Part shown: piece after piece, positions 1-9,656 of the stretch | How the letters are laid out: each line of letters opens with the position of its first letter | How positions within the stretch are numbered: the stretch's first letter is position 1 | Assembly (NCBI GenBank): GCA_964036315.1 | Contig: OZ038517.1 | Coordinates: 56,377,156 to 56,441,155, forward strand | Reading direction: 5' to 3' | Length of the DNA: 64,000 bases | Source of the DNA: Acanthosepion esculentum | Lineage: Eukaryota; Mollusca; Cephalopoda; Sepiida; Sepiidae | Position numbers and translations under genes: made by a program | Notes under the pieces: model-generated | Told to the model about the DNA's origin: nothing | What the model saw: only the letters and a program-made list of their open reading frames with translations | The model's database searches: none

Positions 1-1640
1 ATAGTAAAAACATGGAACTTTGGAGTAATCAAGGATAGACACAGAAACACGAATTTATGGGAGTCGAAAATTCAGTTCTTACTCGATTGGGCAAGAGAAG
101 AATTAAAAACTTCGGATGAAAAACAATGAAATTCATCACTATTTGAAGATTCTTGCACTCTCATGATAACTTCAATAAACTGTATGTGAATCGGAAAGAA
201 TCAGAAAATTTAAGTAGTTAACACAAAGAATTATAACAACTCGGCTCTAAGTATTCTACAGATCGATGCAGTCGAACTGAAATTACTCAAATATTGGATC
301 AAAAGACCGCGAAACAAAAATTTTAAAGTTACATAGAAATAAACAACGAATTACAATGTCATAGACACATGCAGAGAACACTTGAAAAGAATTGGAATTA
401 CTCTATTAAGAAGAATTATATAAGTACTAACTACATGAAAGCCAAAATAAATAGGACACAGATGTACAGTGAGTACCACCAATTTCCATGGAGAAATATA
501 TATAGGATTGAAAACGAGAATTCAGAAAATGTCATCAGAAAAAAAAAAGATAATATTGGATAGGAATGGTGGCCCAAATGGAATTGCACAAAGTGTTGGA
601 ATTTTGACCATGCTGCTAGTACTTATCTTAGAGAATACTTTGGGGAAAAAACTGACGAGACTTCGAAATGATTAACAAGAAAAATGTTTGATATTTTCAG
701 CTGATCGAAAACTAAAAATAACGTCGTAAATAATTTTCTAGATATAAAAATTGTTAAAGAAAAACATAGAAAGATGACAGTTGTATCCGTTATTGTAGAC
801 ACATTCTGAGCAGTTCCGAAGCAGTCGTGTCGAGTCGAATTCAAACTCTTTAGATGATAGTATTGCAGAAATTAGCTTCAACACTAAGGACAGTGCTGAG
901 GTATTGAGATTATCTGTCACGTGATCACTTTGGCACAATAATAATAAAGAGTTCCCTGGTATCCGATGTCGTAAGGAAACAATATTGTTCTCACAAACAC
1001 AGGTCACACACTACAAAGAGTTTTATCTATGTAAAATATGTATTTATTTTTCTTTCACTCAAATATAGAGTCGAAAATTTCACGATGCCATTTCTGACCT
1101 TAGGTTTCTGGTTGTGACACGGGGGGAAATTAGTATACAAAAGAAATCAAAGAAAATAATAATAATTCGGAGCATGAATCTTTGTCAATGTACTTTATAA
1201 TAGCTGGGTCACGTACATTGAGTGAATGATGGCCGTATACCAAAAGACTTCATGTAAGCTGAGCTGCCAACGACACACTAACCGGTAGGCCAACATCCAC
1301 ACTACGTTCCAAAGACGTTTGCAAGAGTGGATCGACTCGGCTGAGAAAAGCTAACAGACGATCGCAGCAGCTGGTGCCATGCTGATCAAGGGTGAGTCGT
1401 GAAGGGCGGAGAAAAGGTGAAACCAACTGTTGGAGATCAGAAGACAACACAAGAAGCAGAGAAAGCAATCCTAGACGTTCCTTCAACACCCCAACTTCGT
1501 CTGTTACACCTGCAGAAGAGTCGGCGACACAAAGACTAAACTATTAAAACTACTTCAGATATTGCTCACAATAGTTATAACTTCAAGTTATATTTTTTAA
1601 TTTGAAGTATAAAAATACATAAATCTACAAAAGAATCTTT
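1..1640. other. Unassigned AT-rich sequence
   Basis: I recognise no gene or element. The only denser patch is about 1240-1540, which is less AT-rich than its flanks and has fragmentary reading frames on both strands; its plus strand could be a decayed LINE tail, but no diagnostic motif survives. Short frames elsewhere look like chance. Confidence 0.4.
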
Positions 1641-1895
1641 GTATAAACTTTGTTTGTTACTGATTGTTTGTAATTGTGGCACAAGGCCAAAAAAGCGGGG
1701 AGATGTTGACGTTGTTTGTCTAAGATTTATTACTGATACAATAATTGTGGCACAAGGCCGAAAAAAGAGGGAAGAGTACTCAAGGTTGGTCATCACAAGG
1801 TATATAATACCTAACTAATCGGATTTACAACCCATCCATTCTTTACAATATACTCATTCACCGTAAGAATTTATCCGTCACCATTCGGTCCTTCA
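1640..1895 (+). repeat. Interspersed repeat family A, copy 1
   Basis: This segment is clearly alike, in the same orientation, to 20745-20960. Shared blocks include AATTGTGGCACAAGGCCGAA, CTAACTAATCGGATT and the CCATCCATT...TTTACAATATACTCA stretch. Within this copy the GTGGCACAAGGCC block occurs twice (about 1676 and 1747), so it carries a local duplication. No coding capacity is visible. I do not know the family; an LTR or LINE untranslated end is possible. Confidence 0.6.
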
Positions 1896-2153
1896 TACAC
1901 CAAAATGCCTCACACCCAGTTGGCAACTAATGGGGGAAAAACACGCCAAAAACATCAATATGTACAATTGTGTATATATATATACACAATTGTGTATATA
2001 TATATATACACAACTCCTGACGATTGCACTAGCATGAAACAGACTGTCGCCTCTAAGTGTTGACTTCTATGTTCACTTTTATATTTACACACGCTCTATC
2101 TCTGATATTGAGCACTTTATCCCATAAATATAGCACACTTTAAGACTATATTT

Positions 2154-2156
<3 letters not shown>

Positions 2157-2210
<54 letters not shown>
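2157..2210. repeat. (TA)n microsatellite
   Basis: Uninterrupted TA dinucleotides. Together with the (TA)n at 2438-2493 it brackets a foldback element, as if that element had inserted into a longer TA array. Confidence 0.95.
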
Positions 2211-2214
<4 letters not shown>

Positions 2215-2218
2215 ATAT

Positions 2219-2408
2219 TAGTAAAGTTAATAATATAAAATGGCGAAATCCCTCCGCTAACAATTTTTTTTTTAGATTTTCTTACTTAAGACCTTATAAT
2301 TTAAAAAAAAACAAGGGTCATAACATTCATCGAGTGATTGGGAGGTTAATGTATCTTTAAAAATTTTGTTAGCGAAGGGATTTCGCAATTATATCATTAA
2401 TTTTACTA
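2219..2408. mobile_element. Foldback/MITE with about 48-bp terminal inverted repeats
   Basis: The left end reads TAGTAAAGTTAATAATATAA and continues through GCGAAATCCCTCCGCTAACA. The right end read on the minus strand gives TAGTAAAATTAATGATATAA followed by GCGAAATCCCTTCGCTAACA. The arms are nearly identical for about 48 bp around a roughly 95-bp AT-rich centre. The size (190 bp), lack of coding sequence and TA-rich target suit a MITE of a TA-targeting transposase, but I cannot name the superfamily. Confidence 0.75.
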
Positions 2409-2434
2409 ATTTACTTTTTGTATGAATGATTCAT

Positions 2435-2437
<3 letters not shown>

Positions 2438-2493
<56 letters not shown>
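2438..2493. repeat. (TA)n microsatellite abutting a LINE 3' end
   Basis: TA dinucleotides directly before the minus-strand 3' terminus of the zinc-finger LINE. It may be that LINE's simple-repeat tail as well as the flank of the MITE. Confidence 0.9.
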
Positions 2494-2494
<1 letters not shown>

Positions 2495-2499
<5 letters not shown>

Positions 2500-3003
2500 A
2501 CTCTCCCGTCGGTTTCAACGTATGAGGTTCCGACAACTGTGCTTATTCAACCCTGTGTGTAAGTCGCAAGTGACATTTCAGTCCTGCCAGTGATTTGCAA
2601 AGAAGTCTACAGATTGTGCAAGAGTGTGGATTGTTGGAGTGTGTGGCCGGTACAGCAGCAGATATTTTAGTCCTTTCCCTAGTGTGACGAAGCTTGGTGA
2701 TGTTTGATGCTGCATTGTTCTTGATGCCATTGTAGCAAGTAGTCCTCCACTCATTACGATCAATTGCTATGTCCTCAAACGTAGCATGGTCCATATTCGC
2801 AGCTGAGAGGTTACTTTTCAGTTTGTCCCTGTATCTAAGCATGGTCGGCCCACGCTTCGATGACCACTGTCAAGTTGACTATACATGAGCATTTTTGGTA
2901 TTCTGTTGTCTTGCATACGTAGCACATGACCAGCCCAGCGTAATTGTGACTTCATGAGAAAGGAATCAATACCATCAATATTACACATGGTGAAACGGTC
3001 AGC
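2495..3003 (-). pseudogene. Zinc-finger LINE, C-terminal RT region and 3' end
   Basis: The minus strand encodes the C-terminal part of a non-LTR retrotransposon polyprotein. From about 3000 downward it reads LRWAGHVLRMQDNRIPK, then GRP at about 2855, then after a frameshift LRYRDKLKSNLSAANMDHAT and EWRTTCYNGI, and ends with a C2H2 finger CTICRLLCKSLAGLKCH and a stop at about 2543. The RWAGHV...RIPK...GRP...W segment followed by a terminal C2H2 finger is familiar from metazoan LINE ORF2 C-termini. The short 3' untranslated part ends GGGAGAGTCCATCAT against (TA)n. A relative lies at 57400-57780; a second diverged relative is at 22590-23140. The frameshift and 5' truncation make it non-functional. 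Confidence 0.8.
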
Positions 3004-3314
3004 AAATATATATATATATAAATTACGTTATTTGTCTTGTAATGAAAAAATGCCTGTACTCGTAATGAATGCGCGTCGAAACGAAGGAAACCCCGACAGA
3101 ATGAAAGCCTGCAACTGAAACGTGCACAATACGATTGTGATCGTGTTCATCTTGAATTTTTCTATCAGCTGATTAGTTACTAAGCAGAATTTATCAAACA
3201 GCTTAATATAAATCTTATGGAAATCTCCTGTCATTCTGTTCATTCTTCCTGGGCGGAAAGTTAGTAATTTTTTTAAAAAATTAATGACTAATACTAATAA
3301 TACTAATACAGAAA

Positions 3315-3565
3315 TAACTGATCCATATAAGACTGACAGTTTCTTCTATCGCACTTCTCGCTTGTGTAATTCTTCTGACTTCTTGCTTCACCATCAACTT
3401 TGATTTTCAAAAATTTAAATGCAATGTCTATCTTTATTTTCTGTCTTCTTAATTCTTGTTCTTTTATTGTACTCTCTCTTTCCTTAATAGTTTTTCTCAT
3501 TCTCTAACACTCAGTGTAACCCCTTGCGTCTTAGTGGCTGCATTGTCTTGGGGGGGGGGGGGTAA
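3315..3565 (+). mobile_element. Jockey-like LINE, 3' end fragment (family J)
   Basis: A 5'-truncated 3' tail. It contains the decayed C-terminal codons (TTTCTTCTATCGCACTTCTC, then TTTAAATGCAATGTC) and the terminal block CAGTGTAACCCCTTGCGTCT followed by TAGTGGCTGCATTGTCTTGG and a G run. The same terminal block recurs near 9630, 15800, 29070, 34170, 63960 (plus) and 34700, 46210 (minus), which defines the family. The G run after the terminus may be an expanded tail. Confidence 0.75.
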
Positions 3566-3569
3566 TTTA

Positions 3570-4070
3570 AAATCTATTTTGAAGTAGAAGAATTTTCCAA
3601 CTGTTTATCCGTTGTCTTAAACATTGTTCCAATTTTCTGCCCTGACATTCAGAATTTATTTGAATTTCATCAAGTAAACAATTTTTTGTGTCTGTATGAA
3701 AGAAAAATCGAAATAGAAACAGTCGAGATATAAAAATTCCGATGTGGAAACGAAATAAACGAATTTACTAATAACGGAACAGGCAATTAGTAAAATAAGG
3801 AAATTGAATTGGGATTAAGGTAGTTGTATGATTTAGATCAGGGTTCGTACCACGGCAATGCTCTTCCCATTTTAAAGTCTGATGCAGCCCAATCATTTCA
3901 CACACTAAATATCATTTGACCCTTTGTTAAGTAAATATCAATATCAGAATAGATTAATGACGAGAGAATCAATAGAGAAAAACAATGAAATAATACTTGG
4001 TCTGATGAATGAAAATTATATAATCAAGACTCATAATTTCTATAGAAGTAGCTTTAATTATGGCAATGTA
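3570..4070. other. Unassigned AT-rich sequence
   Basis: Nothing recognised. A minus-strand tRNA-like patch is not evident and no ORF has motif support. Confidence 0.4.
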
Positions 4071-4150
4071 TTAGGTTGGTGCAAAAATAATGTCGTTTTC
4101 TCACATGAAGTTGAACGTCAAAAAGCGACATTATTTTTGCACCAACCTAA
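4071..4150. mobile_element. 80-bp mariner MITE, MADE1-like
   Basis: A complete 80-bp palindromic element starting TTAGGTTGGTGCAAAAATAA and ending in its inverse complement, flanked on both sides by TA as expected for the Tc1/mariner target duplication. The outer bases and the 80-bp length match what I know of the human MADE1 element and the ends of the Hsmar1/cecropia mariner group. The inner part differs: about 24 bp of each arm pair and the centre does not. It has no coding capacity and would need a transposase in trans. Confidence 0.9.
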
Positions 4151-4395
4151 TATTAAAAAGCGAGTAGATAGCCACAACAATCAGCATTTTAATAAAGTAG
4201 CAGAAGGAGTTACATTCCACTTGGGTTGTATTTTTTTACACTCCTAAACACCGCGATTGCATACTATCCACAAGAAAAACGCCTACTGTATGGAGAGTCA
4301 ACATGTGGCAAAAGAACAACAAAAATTAGAAAGCATCTATGAAAATCAATCTTGATTGGTCTATGATCAAACTAAATAAACTGAAAGAATCTACA

Positions 4396-4478
4396 TTAGT
4401 CCGACTATTGTCCTCATCTTTGTCGCCATATTTCTCACAACGTTTCGGCCGTTGTACGCTCCGGCCTTCTTCAGGTGG
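4396..4478 (-). repeat. Hammerhead-core-like repeat (family H1), inverted copy
   Basis: On the minus strand this reads CTGAAGA (4468-4474), then GGCCG / CGGCC arms that can pair, then GAAAC (4442-4446), then TTGTGAGAAATATGGCGAC and GGACAATAGTCGGAC. It is the mirror partner of 4690-4772. The CTGANGA-stem-GAAAC arrangement matches the conserved core of hammerhead ribozymes, as reported in Penelope-like elements. An unpaired A beside the core and no obvious helix III make activity uncertain. Confidence 0.6.
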
Positions 4479-4479
4479 T

Positions 4480-4690
4480 TGGAATTTCGAACCGAACCCT
4501 TTATTTCGATCACTGGGGTAGACTGTTCTAGTTCCACGAGCCATGTTTTGATGGATGTCAGTTATCAGTTATCTCCTGCTAATTTTCCCTCTGAAAGTTC
4601 TCCACTGCCTGAACCGGGTATTGAACTCACACTCTTTTGGGTCTGTCACTGGATCTAACCAACGCCTTTATCCACTGTGCCATGTGTCCT
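4480..4690 (-). mobile_element. tRNA-derived SINE between inverted H1 repeats
   Basis: On the minus strand, CATGGCACAGTGGATAAAGG gives a good box A (TGGCACAGTGG) and, about 45 nt on, GAGTTCAATACCC gives a box B. This is the spacing of an RNA polymerase III type-2 promoter. A related head lies at 11020-11110 (minus). The segment fills the gap between two inverted H1 repeats, so the trio forms a stem-loop-like unit of about 380 bp. Confidence 0.6.
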
Positions 4691-4772
4691 TGAAGAAGGC
4701 CGGAGCGTACAACGGCCGAAACGTTGTGACAAATATGGCGACAAAGATGAGGACAATAGTCCGACTAATGTA
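4690..4772 (+). repeat. Hammerhead-core-like repeat (family H1), direct copy
   Basis: This copy reads TTGAAGA, GGCCG, a 10-nt loop, CGGCC, GAAAC (4718-4722), then GTTGTGACAAATATGGCGAC and GGACAATAGTCCGAC. It differs from the inverted partner at few positions; the first core base is T rather than C, which would weaken a ribozyme. Other copies: 11294-11380, a diverged one at 22089-22120, and a more remote one at 39393-39460. A lone distal part (GACAATAGTCCGAATAATGT) lies at about 50990. Confidence 0.6.
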
Positions 4773-4779
4773 AATACTG

Positions 4780-6150
4780 TACATAATACCTCATCTCAGA
4801 AATATAGACAGACTCTGAAAGAATCTGTCAGAAATCGATCATACTAGTTATGGTTTGCAAGCGTAATCTATAAATTTTGAATAGGGCTGATATCAAAGAC
4901 GCTAGAAAAATAACACTATAGATCAACAGAGAGCGATTACAGCAATCGGCTCTCATTGCACGCAGTATTCTAGGTTTTCTGTCGTCGGAGTTAGGGTTAA
5001 GGGGGCCAACTAAGAGTGCATAACAAAAGTCTCGTTTGGATCCAAAGGAAAACTTCAACGACGAAAAACGAAATCATCGGCCATTTCATGAGAAACAAAT
5101 GCTTTTATTAAAATTCATATTGCTGCCAGAAATCCTGTTTTTTACAAATAGAAATAAAAATTAACACTGTGCCGGGGGAGGCTGTGTGAGTGTGTGTGGG
5201 TGTGGAGAAATGCACATCAACACTCAATACGTAGCTAAATAATCAAATGGCTTTTTAATACTTTTGCTGAATGAAAAAGAAAGAGAAAAGAAAAGTGAAA
5301 GACAAGAGAAAGGAAAGGGAAGACAAAACGAAGAAAGAAGACGAGAAAGTGATATAAATATTTATCAAATACCATGATAACCAAAGTAGCCAAACTACTG
5401 TGAAACAATCAACATGAGCTAGTGGGTGGTAATACTGCTGTCACTACCGTCAATATTTTGACACATTCCATTTCAATGAACCGGGATATTGCGATTCCTT
5501 ACTAAGTAAAAAAAAGAAGAAAAGAAACGAAAACGACATGAGGTGCACTCAAGATAAAAATTAGAGACTGGCTTCACGTTAAAATTTCCCTAAATAGAAA
5601 TATTATGTATTATTAACAGATGTCGTCGGCTTTCTTTTCAAGTTCACTATTCTCTTTTCTATGAAGATACTTACATCTCCACGTGATCCCAAATTCGACA
5701 CACATTCTCTTATTTACCGGGAATATTTTCAAAATACACGAGACATTAAAGTCAAACTGGAAACAAACGAACAAAATATAATCTTGAGATATTTTGTGAT
5801 AAGACACAAAAGATCTGATATACTGTTCATGAGATTGAAGCCCTAAAATCATCTCTGTCCCCCACAGGCAATTATCTGGTCATCCAGAAGATAAACTACA
5901 TCCGACAGCAAGGCCTCACATCGGGAAGTTCTGAGCAGCCTGCAACCACATCTTAATTGCTCTTCTCAAGTTCACATTGTCAGGGTCTCAACTACGAGCA
6001 AATAGTGAATCTCCAAACTGGGGTCAAAAGACTATGAAAGTGTAAAAATACATTTTTATAGTAACCGTACCAATAATAATCATAGTAAAAAAATTACAAG
6101 CAATACGTTTTTGTAAGGAAAAAATATTACCAGCAATACATTTTTGGGCA
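4780..6150. other. Unassigned; includes a purine-rich patch at 5270-5350
   Basis: No gene or named element. The purine-rich patch at 5270-5350 shares the exact string GGAAGACAAAACGAAGAAAG with 8024-8047, so it may derive from the same repeat. The remainder is AT-rich with only chance-length frames. Confidence 0.4.
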
Positions 6151-6151
6151 A

Positions 6152-6232
6152 GAAATTACTAATACTCCCAATAAATTACTAATACTCCCAATAAATTACT
6201 AATACTCCCAATAAATTAGTAATACTCCCAAG
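6152..6232. repeat. 20-bp tandem repeat, four copies
   Basis: Units of AAATTACTAATACTCCCAAT start near 6153, 6173, 6193 and 6213. The first three are essentially identical; the last has one change (AAATTAGTAATACTCCCAAG). Confidence 0.95.
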
Positions 6233-6239
6233 AAAGTTA

Positions 6240-6960
6240 AATTTCATCATCAAATTAGGAGTTGATATGTTGTTAAACAAAACCAACCAACCCATTATCT
6301 CAGTAACCCAATTGTTTTGCAATTCCCCTTAAAACAATTGTAAACACGACATGCAAGCTGTTTCTCCTTCCTACAGATGTGGATGTTGCGAGATCCTATA
6401 AATAAGCTTAATATGTCGTTCTAGCACCTATTTACCTGCACTCTCCCCTATGGTTGGATGTGACACACTGTCCTTTTAACGTGGGGGATCAATATACATG
6501 AATGTGCATATGGACCAAGGACAAAAATGATCTATTCCCGCGAAAACTGTCACATTGGTGTTGATATTGCACCGACCCCACCTCTCTTGGTGCAATAAGA
6601 AAAGTGCTGCCTCAGGGTAGGAATCCCCATGATCGGGGCGCCTTCTCCCATCTCAATTAAGGAGAAAACAGATACTACGCTTTCATCCAGGCTGAAAAAT
6701 ATATTTGAATCTATGGATTTTAGAGCGGATTAAAATCGTTGGTAAAATCGAAACATTGTGAAGCAATCATTTAACTATTAGTTTTTTTTTTAAAATCCGT
6801 CCAATAAAATATTTTCTGCATTATAGATATTCACTTATATTAATCTAATACACGCCGACTATTTTAGTGCACCTAGAGCTAACAGAAGTCACCATATCTT
6901 ATTCTCCAAAGAACACTCGTTACATTATCTTCAAGAATCGTTGCTACAATACTACATGCC
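6240..6960. other. Unassigned, higher-GC island in an AT-rich region
   Basis: The part from about 6360 to 6680 is less AT-rich than its surroundings (for example GATCGGGGCGCCTTC at about 6632) and looks like an untranslated or degraded element segment. I found no ORF or terminal structure that identifies it. Confidence 0.35.
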
Positions 6961-7380
6961 ATAATAAATAATTCAGTTTTTTAAATGCTTTTTATTTTTC
7001 GTTTTTGTAATTATTTAAATTTTAAAATTGTTATTTTAATTCTATTCATTAACTTATAAATTATTTTTATTTTTTGACATACTTTTTAATTTTTGTATTA
7101 ATAATTATTTCTTAATTTTAATCCGAGAATTTTAATTTTTTATTATATATTCATAGTGATTTTTAATTTTTTAATCTTTATCGCTTTTTTAATTTTTTCA
7201 TTAATTTGTCATTAAATATTTAATTTTTATATATTTTAATTCCTAATTTGTGTTATTTAATTTTTTTTATTTTTAATTTCTGTCAGTTTTTAATACTTAA
7301 GTTTAATTTCTGTATTTTTAAATTTTAATTTTTTAATTACTCATTTTTTTTAAATTTTTATTTTATGTCTAATAAAAACA
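6960..7380. repeat. Low-complexity TTTTAATTTT-type tract
   Basis: About 400 bp built almost only from A and T in runs such as TTTTTAATTTTTTAAT, with strong T over A bias on the plus strand. It lacks a fixed period. Confidence 0.85.
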
Positions 7381-7774
7381 AAAATCTTCGTCTTCTAATG
7401 AAAAATACTATTTTCGCGATAAACGGTTATTCTTGCTTCAGATTTTTCTCAGTAATTTGAAATTGTATTAAAAAACAATGCAAAGTGAAGTAGGTTTGAA
7501 TAACAGAAAGATAAATTTTGTAGTGACAATAAACATGGTCCACATTTGTCCAAGGGCGAATATATGGTAAATTATAACATCGGGTACTGAAGAAAAATAA
7601 AATTTAACATGCTGCATATCTTTAATTTCGACATATTTGTGGCTTTGCGTCAAAGGAATACAAACTTAGTAAATTACTAGGGCGCATCAGTATGGGTAAT
7701 GCTTAACGAGCTAGTTTGTCGACTATTACTATTGCATAGTGATTATTTACATTCAGAATGTGGTTAAGCGTGTC

Positions 7775-8060
7775 AACCAACGAAAGAGAAAGAGAAAGAG
7801 CAGAGGGAAGAGTAGAAAAAGAGGGAGAGTAGAGAGGAGAAAAGGGAAGAGTACAGGAGAGAAAGGGGAAGGGATGAGTATAAAAATAGGAAGAGAATAG
7901 AAAAGGGAAGAGAAAGAAAGGGGAAAAGATAAAGAAAGGGGAAGAGTAGAGAAGAGAAAAGGGAAGAGTACAGGAGAGAAAGGGGAAGGGAAGAGAAAGG
8001 GGAAGAGAAAAGACGAGACAGAAAGGGGAAGACAAAACGAAGAAAGAAAAAAACGAAAGA
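7775..8060. repeat. Polypurine tract (GGGAAGAG/GAGAAAG variants)
   Basis: Almost purely purine on the plus strand for about 280 bp, with reiterated AGAGAAAGGGGAAG and GAGTACAGGAGAGAAAGGG blocks; the block GTACAGGAGAGAAAGGGGAA occurs twice (about 7851 and 7966). Long minus-strand frames here (Ser/Phe/Leu-rich) are artefacts of composition. Confidence 0.9.
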
Positions 8061-8103
8061 AGATGACAAAGTCACAGGCAGATGGGAAGAACAGAATTGT
8101 CCC

Positions 8104-8200
8104 ATGATGCAATAGCCTAGAAGATTAAAGCGTCGATTTGTGAGTTTGGTGGTATAGTAATTGTGAGTTCAATCCCTGGCCCAGGTAGTACAGGCGTAGA
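8104..8200 (+). mobile_element. Possible tRNA-like SINE head
   Basis: AATAGCCTAGAAGATTAAAG resembles a box A region, and GAGTTCAATCCCTGGC about 50 nt later resembles box B. No second copy was recognised in the window, so this is tentative. Confidence 0.3.
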
Positions 8201-8694
8201 CTTTGCGGAAACATAGTGAGAAATAGCTGAGCATTACTAACGAGATGAGATGTCACTCAACGGACAGTGAAACGAGAACAATATCTTAATAGTTCAGTTT
8301 GAAATTCCCTGAATAGTGAGAGGACAAAATAAAATGACATGGAACTAGATGTAAATAAATATAACTCCTCATTCTGGCTAAATTCTATCAAAGAAGCCAC
8401 CATTGTATTTAGTTTGCGGCTTTTGGAATTCACTTCTGCAAAGTTTGCATAACCCATTTTATTATTTCATTTTTAGCTGAGCACTAAGCGTCAATTTTAA
8501 GGCAACAGAATGGACGCTCAAGAGGTTTCACCCAAGAGGCGAGCTGCAAAGTGAATACATCTAAATAAAGAAAGTGCAATAAAAATATTTTTTGCCTTCT
8601 ATTGGCATGGCTGATGCCAAACTCCAGGAAACTGACTCATTGAGTTTTATCGGGCAAACGTTTCCCGCTGGCATGATGTGGAAGGATTGTATTT

Positions 8695-9247
8695 AAACAA
8701 TTTCTACGTTTGCTGCTAGACAATTTTTTCTCGCCAGAATCTAATTTACACATTTATAAATCTGTCATTCGTCCATGCATTGAATATTGCTGTCACGTCT
8801 GGTCTGGTTTGGTCTGGTCTGGTCTGGTCTGGTCTGGTCTGGTCTGGTCTGGTGCTTCTGCAATGTATTTAGATATTCTAGATAAAACCTAAAGAAGAAT
8901 CTGCAATATTATTGATCTTGACCTAGCATCTCAACTTCAGTAACTTTCCAACCGCCGTAACGTAGTTTTCCTGTGCCTTTTCTATAAATGTATTCATAGT
9001 AAGTGTTCTGATGAGTTTTCCGCTTTGGTAACTAGACATTTTGAATTTAAACGCAGTACTAGATTGGCGGTAAGGTCTCATTTTACAGTTGAAATGAGTA
9101 GATGTCATCATAATTTCCATACTAAAAGTTTCTTCTCCGGTACTTCTTGCTTGTGAAATTCTCTTTCGCCCTCATTTCTTTCCAGTGAACTTTGATCTTC
9201 AAACATTTAAGTGCAATGTCAATCGTTATCTTTTGTTTTCTGGCTTC
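8695..9247 (+). pseudogene. Jockey-like LINE (family J), RT C-terminus
   Basis: The frame begins LLDNFFSPESNLHI and IYKSVIRPCIEYCCHVWSG, a strong match to the segment after the reverse-transcriptase palm in Jockey/CR1-type LINEs. It continues after a pentanucleotide expansion with ASAMYLDILDKT, a stop, RRICNIIDLDLASQ, LCLFYKCIHSKCSDEL, RSHFTVEMS, SFFSGTSC and FKCNVNRYLL, the usual C-terminal order. Several stops interrupt it. The copy is cut off after FSGFR by the 5S-tRNA chimeric SINE at 9248, and it lacks the family's terminal tail. Relatives: 11985-12365 and 33700-34225 (plus). Confidence 0.85.
8797..8853 (+). repeat. (TCTGG)n pentanucleotide repeat inside LINE RT
   Basis: About eleven units of TCTGG, one altered to TTTGG, lie exactly where the LINE encodes HVWSG. 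The expanded frame reads repeated LVWSG and stays open. The homologous place at 33723-33735 has a single CTGGTCTGG, so the expansion is specific to this copy. Confidence 0.95.
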
Positions 9248-9554
9248 CGGCCACATCACGTTCAAACACCGGTTCCCGTATGATCACTGTAGTCAACCGA
9301 CGTCGAGTCTGGTCAGTACCTAGATGGTTGACCGCTTGTGAATACCAGGTGCTGTAAAGCTTGGATGTGCAGGTGGTGTAATGGATGATTGCTCAGAATT
9401 GTTAATCGGAGTGCTGAGTTCCAATTCCCGTCGTGTTTGTTATAATCACTTACACGCAAATACCCTTGGGAAATGTATGAATTCACCTCTTTTCTCCTTA
9501 GTTATGGGTTAACTATTAAGACTTCTATCACTCAAATTTCTTACAATCTAAAAA
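9248..9554 (+). mobile_element. 5S rRNA-tRNA chimeric SINE, copy 1
   Basis: Positions 9248-9362 resemble 5S rRNA over almost its full length: CGGCCACATCACG, ACACCGGTTCCCGTATGATC, GGTCAGTACCTAGATGG and GAATACCAGGTGCTGTAAAG, which includes the internal control region used by TFIIIA. Directly after comes a tRNA-like part, GGTGGTGTAATGGATGATTG (box A-like) and GAGTTCCAATTCCCG (box B-like), then a body with ACCCTTGGGAAATGTATGAA, CACCTCTTTTCTCC and GTTATGGGTTAA, ending TTACAATCTAAAAA. The same order is found on the minus strand at 36821-37133, so this is one element and not a chance juxtaposition. The 5S part has many substitutions and is not a 5S gene. Confidence 0.85.
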
Positions 9555-9594
9555 GAATTCTGGCTTTAAATAAGCTGAAAAGTTTTTTTTTATG

Positions 9595-9656
9595 TTTTCT
9601 TTTTCTGATATTTTCTCACAATACGTCTTAGTCACTTTATTGCCTTCATTGGGGTG
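9595..9656 (+). mobile_element. LINE family J terminal tail
   Basis: GTCTTAGTCACTTTATTGCC followed by TTCATTGGGGTGAAA matches the family terminus. It runs without a gap into the 37-bp tandem repeat. Confidence 0.65.

Noticed and set aside
6152..6232. A CRISPR-like array
   Set aside because: Units are directly adjacent with no spacers, and the context is animal repeat DNA.
7703..8112. Ser/Phe/Leu-rich frames on the minus strand
   Set aside because: Reverse translation of a polypurine tract in all three frames.
9248..9362. A true 5S rRNA gene
   Set aside because: Too many substitutions, no terminator T run after the 5S part, and it is joined to a SINE body with a second copy elsewhere.
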